Origin: Planctomycetia bacterium
GTDB lineage: Bacteria > Planctomycetota > UBA1135 > GCA-002686595
DNA length: 31,659 nt
Reading direction: 5' to 3'
NCBI GenBank assembly: GCA_005778045.1
Contig: SXKQ01000195.1
Span: 1-31,659 of the forward strand
The position numbers were made by a program, and so were the translations under genes. The notes below the pieces were generated by a model. That model did no database searches and was not told the origin of the DNA. It worked only from the letters and a program-made list of their open reading frames with translations. This document shows, in pieces, positions 7,344-14,299 of this stretch; within the stretch, counting starts at the first letter, position 1; each line of letters begins with the position of its first letter.

Positions 7344-8654
7344 GTGTCCAATTCGCGAGAGTTGCACTGCATCCTTGTTGGCGCCGGTCCCGCGGGAATG
7401 GGAGCGCTGGTGGCAGCGCTCCAGACCGGAAGACTCGAGCGAATTCTCTCGCGCGGAATCGCAGTCGTGGAAGGCAGTGACCGGATCGGCTCGGGAAGTC
7501 TCGGAAACTATTCGCTGCGCTCCGATTCTCCCGCCAGCTCGTTTCTCGAGTGCCTGGAAGCTGGTCCGGCGCGGACGGTGCTCGGGCACCTGCTGGACCG
7601 TCCGCATGTGCGCACCCTGCTCGCGCAGCGAGAGGCGCACGTGCCGCTCGAGCTCGTGGCCCGGCTGCTCGAAGACGTGGCGCACGCGATGCGCGGCGTC
7701 TTCGAGCGCTTTCCCGAGAGCCGGTTTCTGGCGGGGCACTTCGCGCGCTCGCTGGAGGCCACCCGACAGGGGACCTGGCGCGTGAAAATCGAATCCAGCA
7801 CAGGAGTCGACTCGGTGCTGAAGGCAAGACATGTCGTGCTGGCACTCGGCGCACGGCAAGTGCGAACCGAGGCGCTCGAATCCGAGCTGATTCCCGACCT
7901 CCGGCTCGACGACCGCTGGGCACAGCGAGTGATGCTCTCTGGAGAGCTCCTCTCGAAGGAGGGCCGACTCAAGCTGCGTCGAACTCTCGAGCGCGCGGGG
8001 AGCCGAGCGCGAGTCGTCGTGATCGGCAGTTCCCACAGCGCATTCTCGAGCGCGGTGACCGCTCTCGAGGTCGCCCAAGGCCTGCCGCTGCAACGCGAGG
8101 CCATCACCATCGCGTATCGAAATCGCCTTAGAGTCTTCTACCCGAGTCCGCAGCAGGCTCGGAGCGACGGATATCGAGAGTTCGGCCCCGAGGACGTCTG
8201 CCCGAGGACGGGCCGGCTCCATCGGCTCGGGGGCCTGCGCGGCGATGGCCGGGAGCTGTGCCGTGCCAGCCTCGGACTCGGCGGGCTCGCGCCGGACGAG
8301 CGTGTCCGACTGACGGCGCTCCGGACCTTCCACGAGCAGCCGCAGGTGCTGCGGGAGCTTCTCGAGAGCGCAACCTGCATCGTCCCGGCCTTTGGATACC
8401 GCGCCCGCACGCTGCCCGCGCGAGACGGTCAGGGTGATCCGATCCGGCTCGAAGCGTTCGGACAGCGTCGGCTCGTCGACGCTGCGTCGCGCGTGCTGGA
8501 CAGTCGCGGCCGCATCGTGCCGGGCCTGATGGGCATCGGACTGGCGAGCGGCTACCTGCCCGAGGGAGAGGCCAGCTTCCGCGGGCACACCAACGGTGTC
8601 TGGCTGTACCAGAATGACACGGGAGCAACGCTGCTGCGTGGCATCGGGGTCTGA
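7344..8654 (+). CDS. FAD/NAD(P)-binding flavoprotein, N-hydroxylase/FMO-like, function unknown
   Basis: The 436-residue protein has an N-terminal FAD-binding Rossmann motif, ILVGAGPAGMGAL (about 10-22), and a second dinucleotide motif, VVVIGSSHSAFSSA (about 224-237), as in NADPH-binding flavin monooxygenases and ornithine/lysine N-hydroxylases. VVLALGARQ (164-172) is the usual strand-turn after the FAD domain, and GIGLASGYLP (397-406) is a C-terminal FAD contact. No signal peptide is seen. GTG at 7344 is chosen because GAGG lies 6 bases before it. Earlier in-frame GTGs at 7308 and 7311 lack such a site. Codon use includes more GGA, CGA, AGA, AAT and TTT than the neighbouring genes, which hints at transfer or low expression. 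No siderophore or peptide-synthesis genes are nearby, so the substrate is unknown. Confidence 0.75.
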   Translation: MSNSRELHCILVGAGPAGMGALVAALQTGRLERILSRGIAVVEGSDRIGSGSLGNYSLRSDSPASSFLECLEAGPARTVLGHLLDRPHVRTLLAQREAHVPLELVARLLEDVAHAMRGVFERFPESRFLAGHFARSLEATRQGTWRVKIESSTGVDSVLKARHVVLALGARQVRTEALESELIPDLRLDDRWAQRVMLSGELLSKEGRLKLRRTLERAGSRARVVVIGSSHSAFSSAVTALEVAQGLPLQREAITIAYRNRLRVFYPSPQQARSDGYREFGPEDVCPRTGRLHRLGGLRGDGRELCRASLGLGGLAPDERVRLTALRTFHEQPQVLRELLESATCIVPAFGYRARTLPARDGQGDPIRLEAFGQRRLVDAASRVLDSRGRIVPGLMGIGLASGYLPEGEASFRGHTNGVWLYQNDTGATLLRGIGV

Positions 8655-8741
8655 CGCTGTACGGTCCCACCGCGCGCCCGCGGGCAGGACCGGCCGCCGT
8701 GGACGCTCGGTTCGAGTTGGCCGCGCGAGACGCGAGCTCGC

Positions 8742-10361
8742 CTAGAAGGGCAGCGGGGTGCCCGTGCGGCGGGTGAGGTCGGTGAAGATGGACTGCAGGC
8801 GGCGGGTCATGGGGCCGACGGTGCCGTCGCCGATGCGGCGCCGGTCGATGGCGCGCACGGGCGCGAGCTCGCCCATGGTGCCGGTCGTGAAGACCTCGTC
8901 AGCGGCGTAGAACTCGGTGAGCGAGAGGCGGCGCTCGCGGCACGGGATGGCGTTGGCCGCGCACAGCTCGAGCACCGTGCCGCGCGTGATGCCCGGCAGG
9001 CAGTGGTCCGCGAACGGAGTCTGCACCTCGCCCTTGCGCACGAGGAACAGGTTGGTCGCGTTCGTCTCGCTCACGTAGCCCTCGATGTCGAGCATCACGG
9101 CATCGTCCACGCCCGCGTGATCGGCCTCGATCTTGGCGAGGATGTTGTTGATCAGGTTGTTGTGGTGAATCTTGGAGTCCACGCACATCGGCGGGTTACG
9201 ACGCCACGAGGATGTCACCAGCTCGAGCATGCGCGTGCCGTACACGGGCGCCTTCCACTCCGCCAGCACGATCAGGCACGGGCCGAAGACGTTGTTGCGC
9301 GGCGTCATGCCGCTCGTGAGCTTCTCGCCGCGCGTCAGCGTGAGACGCACGTGCGCCTGGTCGCGCATGCCGTTCTTCTCGAGCGTCTCGAACAGCGCGC
9401 GACGGATCGTGTCGCGCGACGGGCAGGACTCGAACGCGAGCGCCCTGGCCGAGTGCTCGAGGCGCTCGAGGTGCAGATCGAGCTGGAACACGCGACCGTC
9501 ATAGACGCGCAGGCCTTCCCAGCACGCGTCGCCGCCCTGCACGGAGCTGTCGAACACGCTGACCTTCGCTTCCGCGCGCGGCACGAGCTTGCCGCCGACG
9601 TGCACCCAGATGTGCTCGTTGCGCGGGTCAGGCAGGCGCGTGCGGACGCGCAGGGCGCTCGCGGCCAGCTCCTCGTAGTGCGGCTTGCACTCCGCGTAGA
9701 GCGCCTCCAGCCGCGCGGGAAAGGGAGCGCTCTTCGGCTCGTAGCGCTCGAAGCCGGTCGAGCGATGCACGTTGTGGTACCAGTGCGGCGCCCACACCCC
9801 GTCCTCGGGCCGAGGACCGCTCTCCCAGGACAGCATGGCCTCGTCGAACGCAAGTCCGAGGCGCGCGCACAGCTGCGCGAGCACGCCGCGCGGATCGACG
9901 AGCAGCTCGCGCGAGTCGAGCACCACGACCGGCTGGTTGCGCGCGCGCAGCTCGCGCAGAAGCTGCGTCTGCATCATGTAGGCCGTGTCGCGCAGGGTCG
10001 GCTCGGGAACCTGGTTGACGAGACTCGGAAGCATGTCGCGCGGGTCGCGCGTGAGAATCACGTTGACGCAGTCGCGCAGGAAGGACCGGTCAAGGTCGAC
10101 CAAGTGGTGCGCCATCTGCTTCACGAACTGAACCGGCCGGTCGCAGGGTGCGAGCAGCTGCTCGCGCACCACGCGCGCCCCGTCATCGTCCTGCGCCCGC
10201 AGGACCTCGTCCCGACCGGGGTGGGCCGCGCCCGACACCCGCAGGAAGTGCGCGTAGAGGGGCTCGTCCACGATGCGCGTGTCCGCGCGCTGCGCGAAGG
10301 AGTACATCAGCGCCGTCGACACGTTGCGCGGGCCAGACCACAGGTGAATGCGGAGCGTCAT
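8742..10361 (-). CDS. Fusion: sulfotransferase-like P-loop domain + class IV (branched-chain type) aminotransferase
   Basis: The 539-residue protein has two parts. Residues 1-245 resemble P-loop sulfotransferases: SGPRNVSTALM (9-19) matches the 5'-phosphosulfate loop and VILTRDPRDM (101-110) the 3'-phosphate region. Residues 250-539 form a PLP-dependent class IV aminotransferase: WVHVGGKLVPRAEAKVSVFD, then DSKIHHNNLINN with the expected Schiff-base Lys397, then SETNATNLFL with Glu431-Thr432-Asn433 around the cofactor, then LPGITRGTVLEL. This family uses branched-chain or D-amino acids, or makes 4-amino-4-deoxychorismate products. From memory, plant proteins named branched-chain-amino-acid aminotransferase-like have the same two-domain order. 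The start is taken at ATG 10361. The frame continues upstream to 10622 but with no domain content. No ribosome binding site is obvious, and a CATAAT box lies 9 bases upstream, so the mRNA may be leaderless. Confidence 0.85.
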   Translation of the reverse strand: MTLRIHLWSGPRNVSTALMYSFAQRADTRIVDEPLYAHFLRVSGAAHPGRDEVLRAQDDDGARVVREQLLAPCDRPVQFVKQMAHHLVDLDRSFLRDCVNVILTRDPRDMLPSLVNQVPEPTLRDTAYMMQTQLLRELRARNQPVVVLDSRELLVDPRGVLAQLCARLGLAFDEAMLSWESGPRPEDGVWAPHWYHNVHRSTGFERYEPKSAPFPARLEALYAECKPHYEELAASALRVRTRLPDPRNEHIWVHVGGKLVPRAEAKVSVFDSSVQGGDACWEGLRVYDGRVFQLDLHLERLEHSARALAFESCPSRDTIRRALFETLEKNGMRDQAHVRLTLTRGEKLTSGMTPRNNVFGPCLIVLAEWKAPVYGTRMLELVTSSWRRNPPMCVDSKIHHNNLINNILAKIEADHAGVDDAVMLDIEGYVSETNATNLFLVRKGEVQTPFADHCLPGITRGTVLELCAANAIPCRERRLSLTEFYAADEVFTTGTMGELAPVRAIDRRRIGDGTVGPMTRRLQSIFTDLTRRTGTPLPF

Positions 10362-10411
10362 GGGCCGAGGATTATGGAGCGGCGACCCCGAATGCGGAAT
10401 AATGCTGCGCC
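10362..10411. promoter_or_regulatory. Short divergent promoter region with two -10-like boxes
   Basis: The 50-base region between two divergent starts contains two AT-rich hexamers in a GC-rich background. CATAAT on the minus strand (complement of 10371-10376) lies 9 bases before the fusion gene ATG, and AATAAT on the plus strand (10398-10403) lies 8 bases before the DoxX-like ATG. Both distances fit leaderless or nearly leaderless transcripts. Neither gene has a good Shine-Dalgarno sequence. The -35 regions are weak, so the assignment is tentative. Confidence 0.35.
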
Positions 10412-10930
10412 ATGGCCGCCTCGTCCGCACCAGTCTCGTTCGCTCTCGTACTGCTACGTCTTGGCCTCGGGGCACTCTTCCTACACGAATCGCGCCAGCT
10501 CTGGGAGCTCGGAGTGGGTCCGTGGATCGTCGAGGAGACCGCCGCGCGCGTCGTCGGCGCTCCGGCGTGGTACGCGACCTTCGCCAACAAGGTCGTCTAT
10601 CGCTTTCCCGAGCTCTTCGCATGGCTCATCGCCTGCGGCACGTTGCTCGGCGGAGCCGCGCTCTTCGTCGGCGCCGCCGTGCGCCCCGCCTGCGTCGGCG
10701 TGGTGCTCTTGATGGCCAATGCGCTGATGGTCGGCCCCGTCGCGGAGCGCGAGTACATCGCCCTCGTCGGCCTCGTGGCGATCACCTGCTTCCTCGGCAA
10801 CGCCGGGGTGCGCATGGGTGCCGACGCGTGGCTGCCGAGCTGGCTGAGCTGGACCGCCGAGGGCGGCGGTGGTGGCGGCAAGGGACCTAGGAACCCAGGC
10901 CCGAAGCCGGGCGGGCCGAAAGACGCATGA
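10412..10930 (+). CDS. DoxX-like four-helix membrane protein
   Basis: This 172-residue protein has about four hydrophobic segments, at roughly 8-26, 64-86, 92-110 and 113-130. The opening FALVLLRLGLGALFLHESRQLWELG is typical of DoxX/DoxD-like proteins, whose function in quinone or thiol redox chemistry is poorly settled. After the last helix the protein ends in a low-complexity tail, with a run of six glycines and then proline, lysine and glycine (about 150-172). The last 44 bases overlap the 3' end of elbB on the opposite strand. The tail is unlike the rest of the family and may have arisen by loss of an earlier stop. The start is supported only by alignment of the first helix. Confidence 0.75.
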   Translation: MAASSAPVSFALVLLRLGLGALFLHESRQLWELGVGPWIVEETAARVVGAPAWYATFANKVVYRFPELFAWLIACGTLLGGAALFVGAAVRPACVGVVLLMANALMVGPVAEREYIALVGLVAITCFLGNAGVRMGADAWLPSWLSWTAEGGGGGGKGPRNPGPKPGGPKDA

Positions 10931-11573
10931 GGGCCGAGACAGCCTGCTCGATGCCCTTCGCGACGTCCGAGATGCGCGCGTCGTACATGTAGGCGGGCGC
11001 GCTGACGATGCGATTCGCCTCGTCGATGACGCAGTGCTCGACCGTGCAGGGCTGCGGCTGCGCGCCCATGGCGCCGAGCGCGTCACTCGCGCCGCCCTTC
11101 GCTCCCACGGTCAGCGTCGCGTGTACTTCGGTGCCGCGGAAACAGGCAGCTAGCACCGCGGGCGCGATGCAAACCGCACCGATCGGCTTGCGCGCCGCGT
11201 GCATCGCTCGTACGAGACGGGCGAGCTCGGGCAGGGGCGTGGCATCGGCTCCGCGCAGCGCGAAGTCGGACAAGTTCTTCGCGGCACCGAAGCCGCCGGG
11301 CAGGAACAGGGCATCGAGGTCACGCTCCTCGGCCTTGGAGAGCGGCTCGATGTGCCCGCGCGCGATGCGCGCCGCCTCGCGCAGCGCGTTGCGGGTCTCG
11401 CCCGCCGGCTTGCCCGAGCGATGGTCGACCACCTCGCGCTGCGGAGCATCCGGCGCGAAGCAGTGCACCTGCGCCCCGGCGCGATCGAGGAAGTAGAGCG
11501 AGAGCACGGCCTCGTGGATCTCGCTGCCGTCGAGGTGACCGCAACCGGACAGAACGACACCGACACGAGTCAT
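10887..11573 (-). CDS. elbB: ElbB-like DJ-1/PfpI glyoxalase
   Basis: The 228-residue protein is collinear with E. coli ElbB (217 residues). VGVVLSGCGHLDGSEIHEAV at 4-23 carries the conserved glutamate of the DJ-1/PfpI fold. LFLPGGFGAAKNLSDFA lies at 89-105, and AVCIAPAVLA at 133-142 includes the nucleophile elbow Cys135. The C-terminus has IVSAPAYMYD. ElbB is described as a glyoxalase once linked to isoprenoid synthesis; its physiological role is not well established. ATG 11573 is chosen over an upstream frame extension because GAGGAGG lies 8 bases before it. It follows the ferredoxin gene after 61 bases on the same strand, suggesting cotranscription. Its 3' end overlaps the DoxX-like gene convergently by 44 bases. 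Confidence 0.93.
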   Translation of the reverse strand: MTRVGVVLSGCGHLDGSEIHEAVLSLYFLDRAGAQVHCFAPDAPQREVVDHRSGKPAGETRNALREAARIARGHIEPLSKAEERDLDALFLPGGFGAAKNLSDFALRGADATPLPELARLVRAMHAARKPIGAVCIAPAVLAACFRGTEVHATLTVGAKGGASDALGAMGAQPQPCTVEHCVIDEANRIVSAPAYMYDARISDVAKGIEQAVSALMRLSARPASGLGS

Positions 11574-11634
11574 GACGCAAGCCTCCTCGCGGGCGCACAA
11601 GCGCGCACCGAACAACCTCGCACGGACCGGGTCG

Positions 11635-11916
11635 CTATTCGATCGGCCGGAGTGCGAGGTCGCCGTGGATCACGAGCTGGCAGCCGAGCCGCGCGTTCTT
11701 CTCGTCCGTGCACATCGTCACGGTGTCGCGCTCGTCCTCGCTCATCGGAGCGCAGCTCTCGAGCCCCTTGTCGATCACGAGGCAGCAAGTCCCGCAACTC
11801 CCCACAGTGCAGCCGAAGGGCTGGGGCAGATCTTCCTTTTGGCACAGGTCCATGTAGCGAGTGCCCGCGGGGACTTCGTAGCTGGCGCCAGTCGGCAAGT
11901 AAGTGAGCTTGGGCAT
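11635..11916 (-). CDS. Plant-type 2Fe-2S ferredoxin
   Basis: This 93-residue protein carries the [2Fe-2S] pattern C-x4-C-x2-C at Cys36, Cys41 and Cys44 (FGCTVGSCGTC), with the fourth ligand at Cys79 (RLGCQLVIHGDLALRP). An extra cysteine stands at position 45. The fold is the beta-grasp ferredoxin type and the C-terminal HGDLALRP is like the adrenodoxin/Isc-like or soluble electron-transfer group. The partner reductase and acceptor are unknown. It is upstream of elbB on the same strand. ATG 11916 is chosen, but a GTG at 11925 would add three residues, and no ribosome binding site favours either. Confidence 0.88.
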   Translation of the reverse strand: MPKLTYLPTGASYEVPAGTRYMDLCQKEDLPQPFGCTVGSCGTCCLVIDKGLESCAPMSEDERDTVTMCTDEKNARLGCQLVIHGDLALRPIE

Positions 11917-12035
11917 GGGGATCACGCTGGTGTGCGGGACTCTGACGTGCGCGAGAGGGTAGGTGCAGCCCGCAGGGTCCGCAAGGGCAGCGCGAGACTC
12001 GGGACCGGAGCGCAGGCGGCAGGTAGTCTGACCGC

Positions 12036-12716
12036 ATGCATGTCGGCAGTCTCGGCCTCGCGCGACCGCGCCTCCCCCACCCCGGCTTCGGCAGCGGCGC
12101 CCAAGTGTGGATCTTCCGCCACGGCGAGGTGGCCGAGGCGTTTCAGGGACTCGCCTACGGCGGCATGGACGTAGACCTGTCAGAGAGTGGCCACGGCGAG
12201 AGCGTGGCCCTCGCCGCGCGCTTTCGAGGCTTCCCGTTCCGCGCGGTCGTCGCCTCGACGCTCGTCCGCGCGCGCACGCTCGGCGAGCTGCTCTCCAAGG
12301 AGAGCGGTGCCCCGCTCGAGACGTCCCCGGGCTTGGTTGAGATCTTCCGCGGCCGGTTCCAGGGCCGCCCGATGAAGGAGCTGCTCGCGCAGCACGAGCG
12401 CGAGCTCGCGGCCATCTACGACGATCCGTGGAACTGCCGCGTGCACGGCGGGGAGACCGACGCCGACGTGCTGGCGCGCGCGTGGCCGGTGCTCGAGAGC
12501 GCGCTCACAAGGCACGGTGGCCCGCTGGCGATCGCCTGTCACTACAACGTCGTGCGCAACCTCGTGGCGCACGCGCTCGGACTCGAGCCCAACGCCAGCT
12601 TCCGCGTGCGTGTGGATCTCACCGCGGGCGTACTGCTCGAGGACGCGCCCGGCGGCTGGCGCCTCCTGCGCGCCAACGTGCGCTCGCCCGGGCGCACGCG
12701 CGCCGCTACAAGATGA
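12036..12716 (+). CDS. Histidine phosphatase superfamily (phosphoglycerate mutase-like) protein
   Basis: The protein has 226 residues. IFRHGE (26-31) contains the phosphoacceptor His29 after Arg28. The second conserved arginine is in ASTLVRARTLGELL (about Arg78), Glu103 in VEIFRGRFQG is the likely proton donor, and His169 in ACHYNVVRNL is the second active-site histidine. This is the set needed for a phosphatase or mutase of the family, but the substrate cannot be predicted. The N-terminal 20 residues are basic and lack a signal sequence. The TGA stop overlaps the ATG of the following membrane glycosyltransferase gene by 4 bases (ATGA), so the two are coupled. A role in the same pathway, such as removing phosphate from a lipid or sugar carrier, is inference. 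Confidence 0.85.
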   Translation: MHVGSLGLARPRLPHPGFGSGAQVWIFRHGEVAEAFQGLAYGGMDVDLSESGHGESVALAARFRGFPFRAVVASTLVRARTLGELLSKESGAPLETSPGLVEIFRGRFQGRPMKELLAQHERELAAIYDDPWNCRVHGGETDADVLARAWPVLESALTRHGGPLAIACHYNVVRNLVAHALGLEPNASFRVRVDLTAGVLLEDAPGGWRLLRANVRSPGRTRAATR

Positions 12717-14299
12717 GCATGGAAGCTGCGCGCACAGCCACCCGCGACCCCGCCCGCTCGCGCCTCGACACGGCGCTGCTCGCGACGCTCGTGGTGGCCC
12801 TCGTACTGCTCGCGCTGAAGTGCGCGTGGGCCTGCGACGACGCCTACATCACGTTCCGTGTGGTCGACAACCTCGTCGACGGGCATGGACCGCGCTGGAA
12901 CACGGCCGAGCGCGTGCAGGCCTACACCAATCCGCTGTGGATGCTGCTCGTGAGCGTGCCCTACGCGCTCACGCGCGAGCCGTACTTCACGTCGATCGCG
13001 CTCTCGCTCGCGCTGACCGCAGCCACCGGCCTCCTGCTCGCGCTGCGGGCCGCGCGCGACGTCGCGGGAGCCGCGCTGGCCCTGTGCGTGCTCGCCGGCT
13101 CCAAGGCCTTCGTCGACTTCTCCACCTCGGGCCTTGAGAATCCGCTGCTGCACTTCGCGCTGCTCGGCGCGCTGTCGGCGGCCTTCTCGGAGGAGCCCGA
13201 TCGCAGGCGCTCGCTGCGCCTTGCCCTGTGGAGCTCCGCCGTCGCGCTCACGCGCCTCGACGCCCTCGCCCTTCTCGCGCCCGCGCTCGCCGCGCACCTC
13301 TGGCGCGAACGCTCGCGGCGTGCGCTCGCCGCCGTCGCGCTCGGATTCCTGCCGCTCCTCGCGTGGGAGCTGTTCTCGCTCGTCTACTACGGCTCCCTGA
13401 TCCCCAACTCGGCTGTGTCCAAGCTCTCGAGCGGCCTGCCGCCGTCGGAGCTCGCGACGCAAGGGCTGGCCTACCTCGCCGACTCCCTCGCGCTCGATCC
13501 GCTGACACTGTGCGCGATCGCGGCGGCCATCGCCGTGGCCGTATGGAAGCGCGAGCTGGCGCACCTCGCCGTCGCGCTCGGCATTCTGTTGCACTTAGCC
13601 TACGTCGCGCGCGTCGGGGGCGACTTCATGAGCGGTCGCTTCCTGACCGCTCCGCTACTCGCTGCCGCATGGATGCTCGCGACGGCGCGCCTCGACGTGC
13701 GCGTTGCGGGCGCGCTGGCCCTCGCCGCGCTGGCGCTCATCTCGCTCACCCCGCGCTCGCCGCTGCGCGCGCCGATCGACTACGCGCAAGGGCGGCGCAG
13801 CCCCGAGTTCATCGCCCCCAGCGGCGTCGCGGACGAGCGCGGCTACTGGCACGCGGTCTCCGGACTGTTCAGTGCGAATCGCACGACCGATGGCAAGCTC
13901 CACGTCACCAAGGGACATCCGCTCGCGAAGTCGCTGCGCGAGAACGGTCCGAAGGTGTCGCTGGCGGAGGGCATCGGCTACCTCGGTTACTGGAGCGGGC
14001 CGGAGATCTTCCTCGTCGACCCCATGGGGCTCTCGGACGCGCTGCTCGCGCGCCTGCCGATCTACTCGGGTGGCACGTTCGTCGAGCCGGAGAAGAACGC
14101 CGCGAACGCCTCGCGCGGCTGGCGCGTCGGGCACTACTACCGCAAGCTGCCCGCGGGCTACCTCGAGTCGCTCTCGGACCCGGCCCGCAAGCTGGACGAT
14201 GCGGAGCTGCAGCTCCTGCGCGAGGAGCTCGACCTCGTCACGCGCGCGCCGCTCTTCGCTCCCGGGCGACTCGCGGCGATCGCGCGGCTCGCGTTCTAG
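12713..14299 (+). CDS. GT-C type membrane glycosyltransferase, AftB-like
   Basis: This 528-residue polytopic protein has about nine hydrophobic helices in the first 360 residues and a soluble C-terminal domain of about 170 residues. The first loop after helix 1 holds DDAYITFRVVDNLVDGHG (42-59) followed by RVQAYTNPLWMLL. This acidic-pair loop and sequence resemble actinobacterial AftB arabinofuranosyltransferases and related bacterial proteins, where the acidic residues bind the polyprenyl-phosphate sugar donor. The C-terminal part has VDPMGLSDALLARLP and GHYYRKLPAGYLESL, also AftB-like. The acceptor and sugar are unknown, and mycobacterial arabinan is not implied. Translation starts within the histidine phosphatase stop. 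Its stop codon shares the palindrome CTAG with the stop of the convergent sulfatase-like gene. Confidence 0.8.
   Translation: MSMEAARTATRDPARSRLDTALLATLVVALVLLALKCAWACDDAYITFRVVDNLVDGHGPRWNTAERVQAYTNPLWMLLVSVPYALTREPYFTSIALSLALTAATGLLLALRAARDVAGAALALCVLAGSKAFVDFSTSGLENPLLHFALLGALSAAFSEEPDRRRSLRLALWSSAVALTRLDALALLAPALAAHLWRERSRRALAAVALGFLPLLAWELFSLVYYGSLIPNSAVSKLSSGLPPSELATQGLAYLADSLALDPLTLCAIAAAIAVAVWKRELAHLAVALGILLHLAYVARVGGDFMSGRFLTAPLLAAAWMLATARLDVRVAGALALAALALISLTPRSPLRAPIDYAQGRRSPEFIAPSGVADERGYWHAVSGLFSANRTTDGKLHVTKGHPLAKSLRENGPKVSLAEGIGYLGYWSGPEIFLVDPMGLSDALLARLPIYSGGTFVEPEKNAANASRGWRVGHYYRKLPAGYLESLSDPARKLDDAELQLLREELDLVTRAPLFAPGRLAAIARLAF

Noticed and set aside
8676..8685. 10-bp palindrome GCCCGCGGGC between two convergent genes as a terminator
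   Set aside because: It has no loop and no T-run, and short GC palindromes are common by chance at this base composition.
10362..10622. N-terminal extension of the sulfotransferase/aminotransferase frame
   Set aside because: It overlaps the first helices of the DoxX-like gene on the other strand and has no domain content; the conserved domain begins right at MTLRIHLWSGPR.
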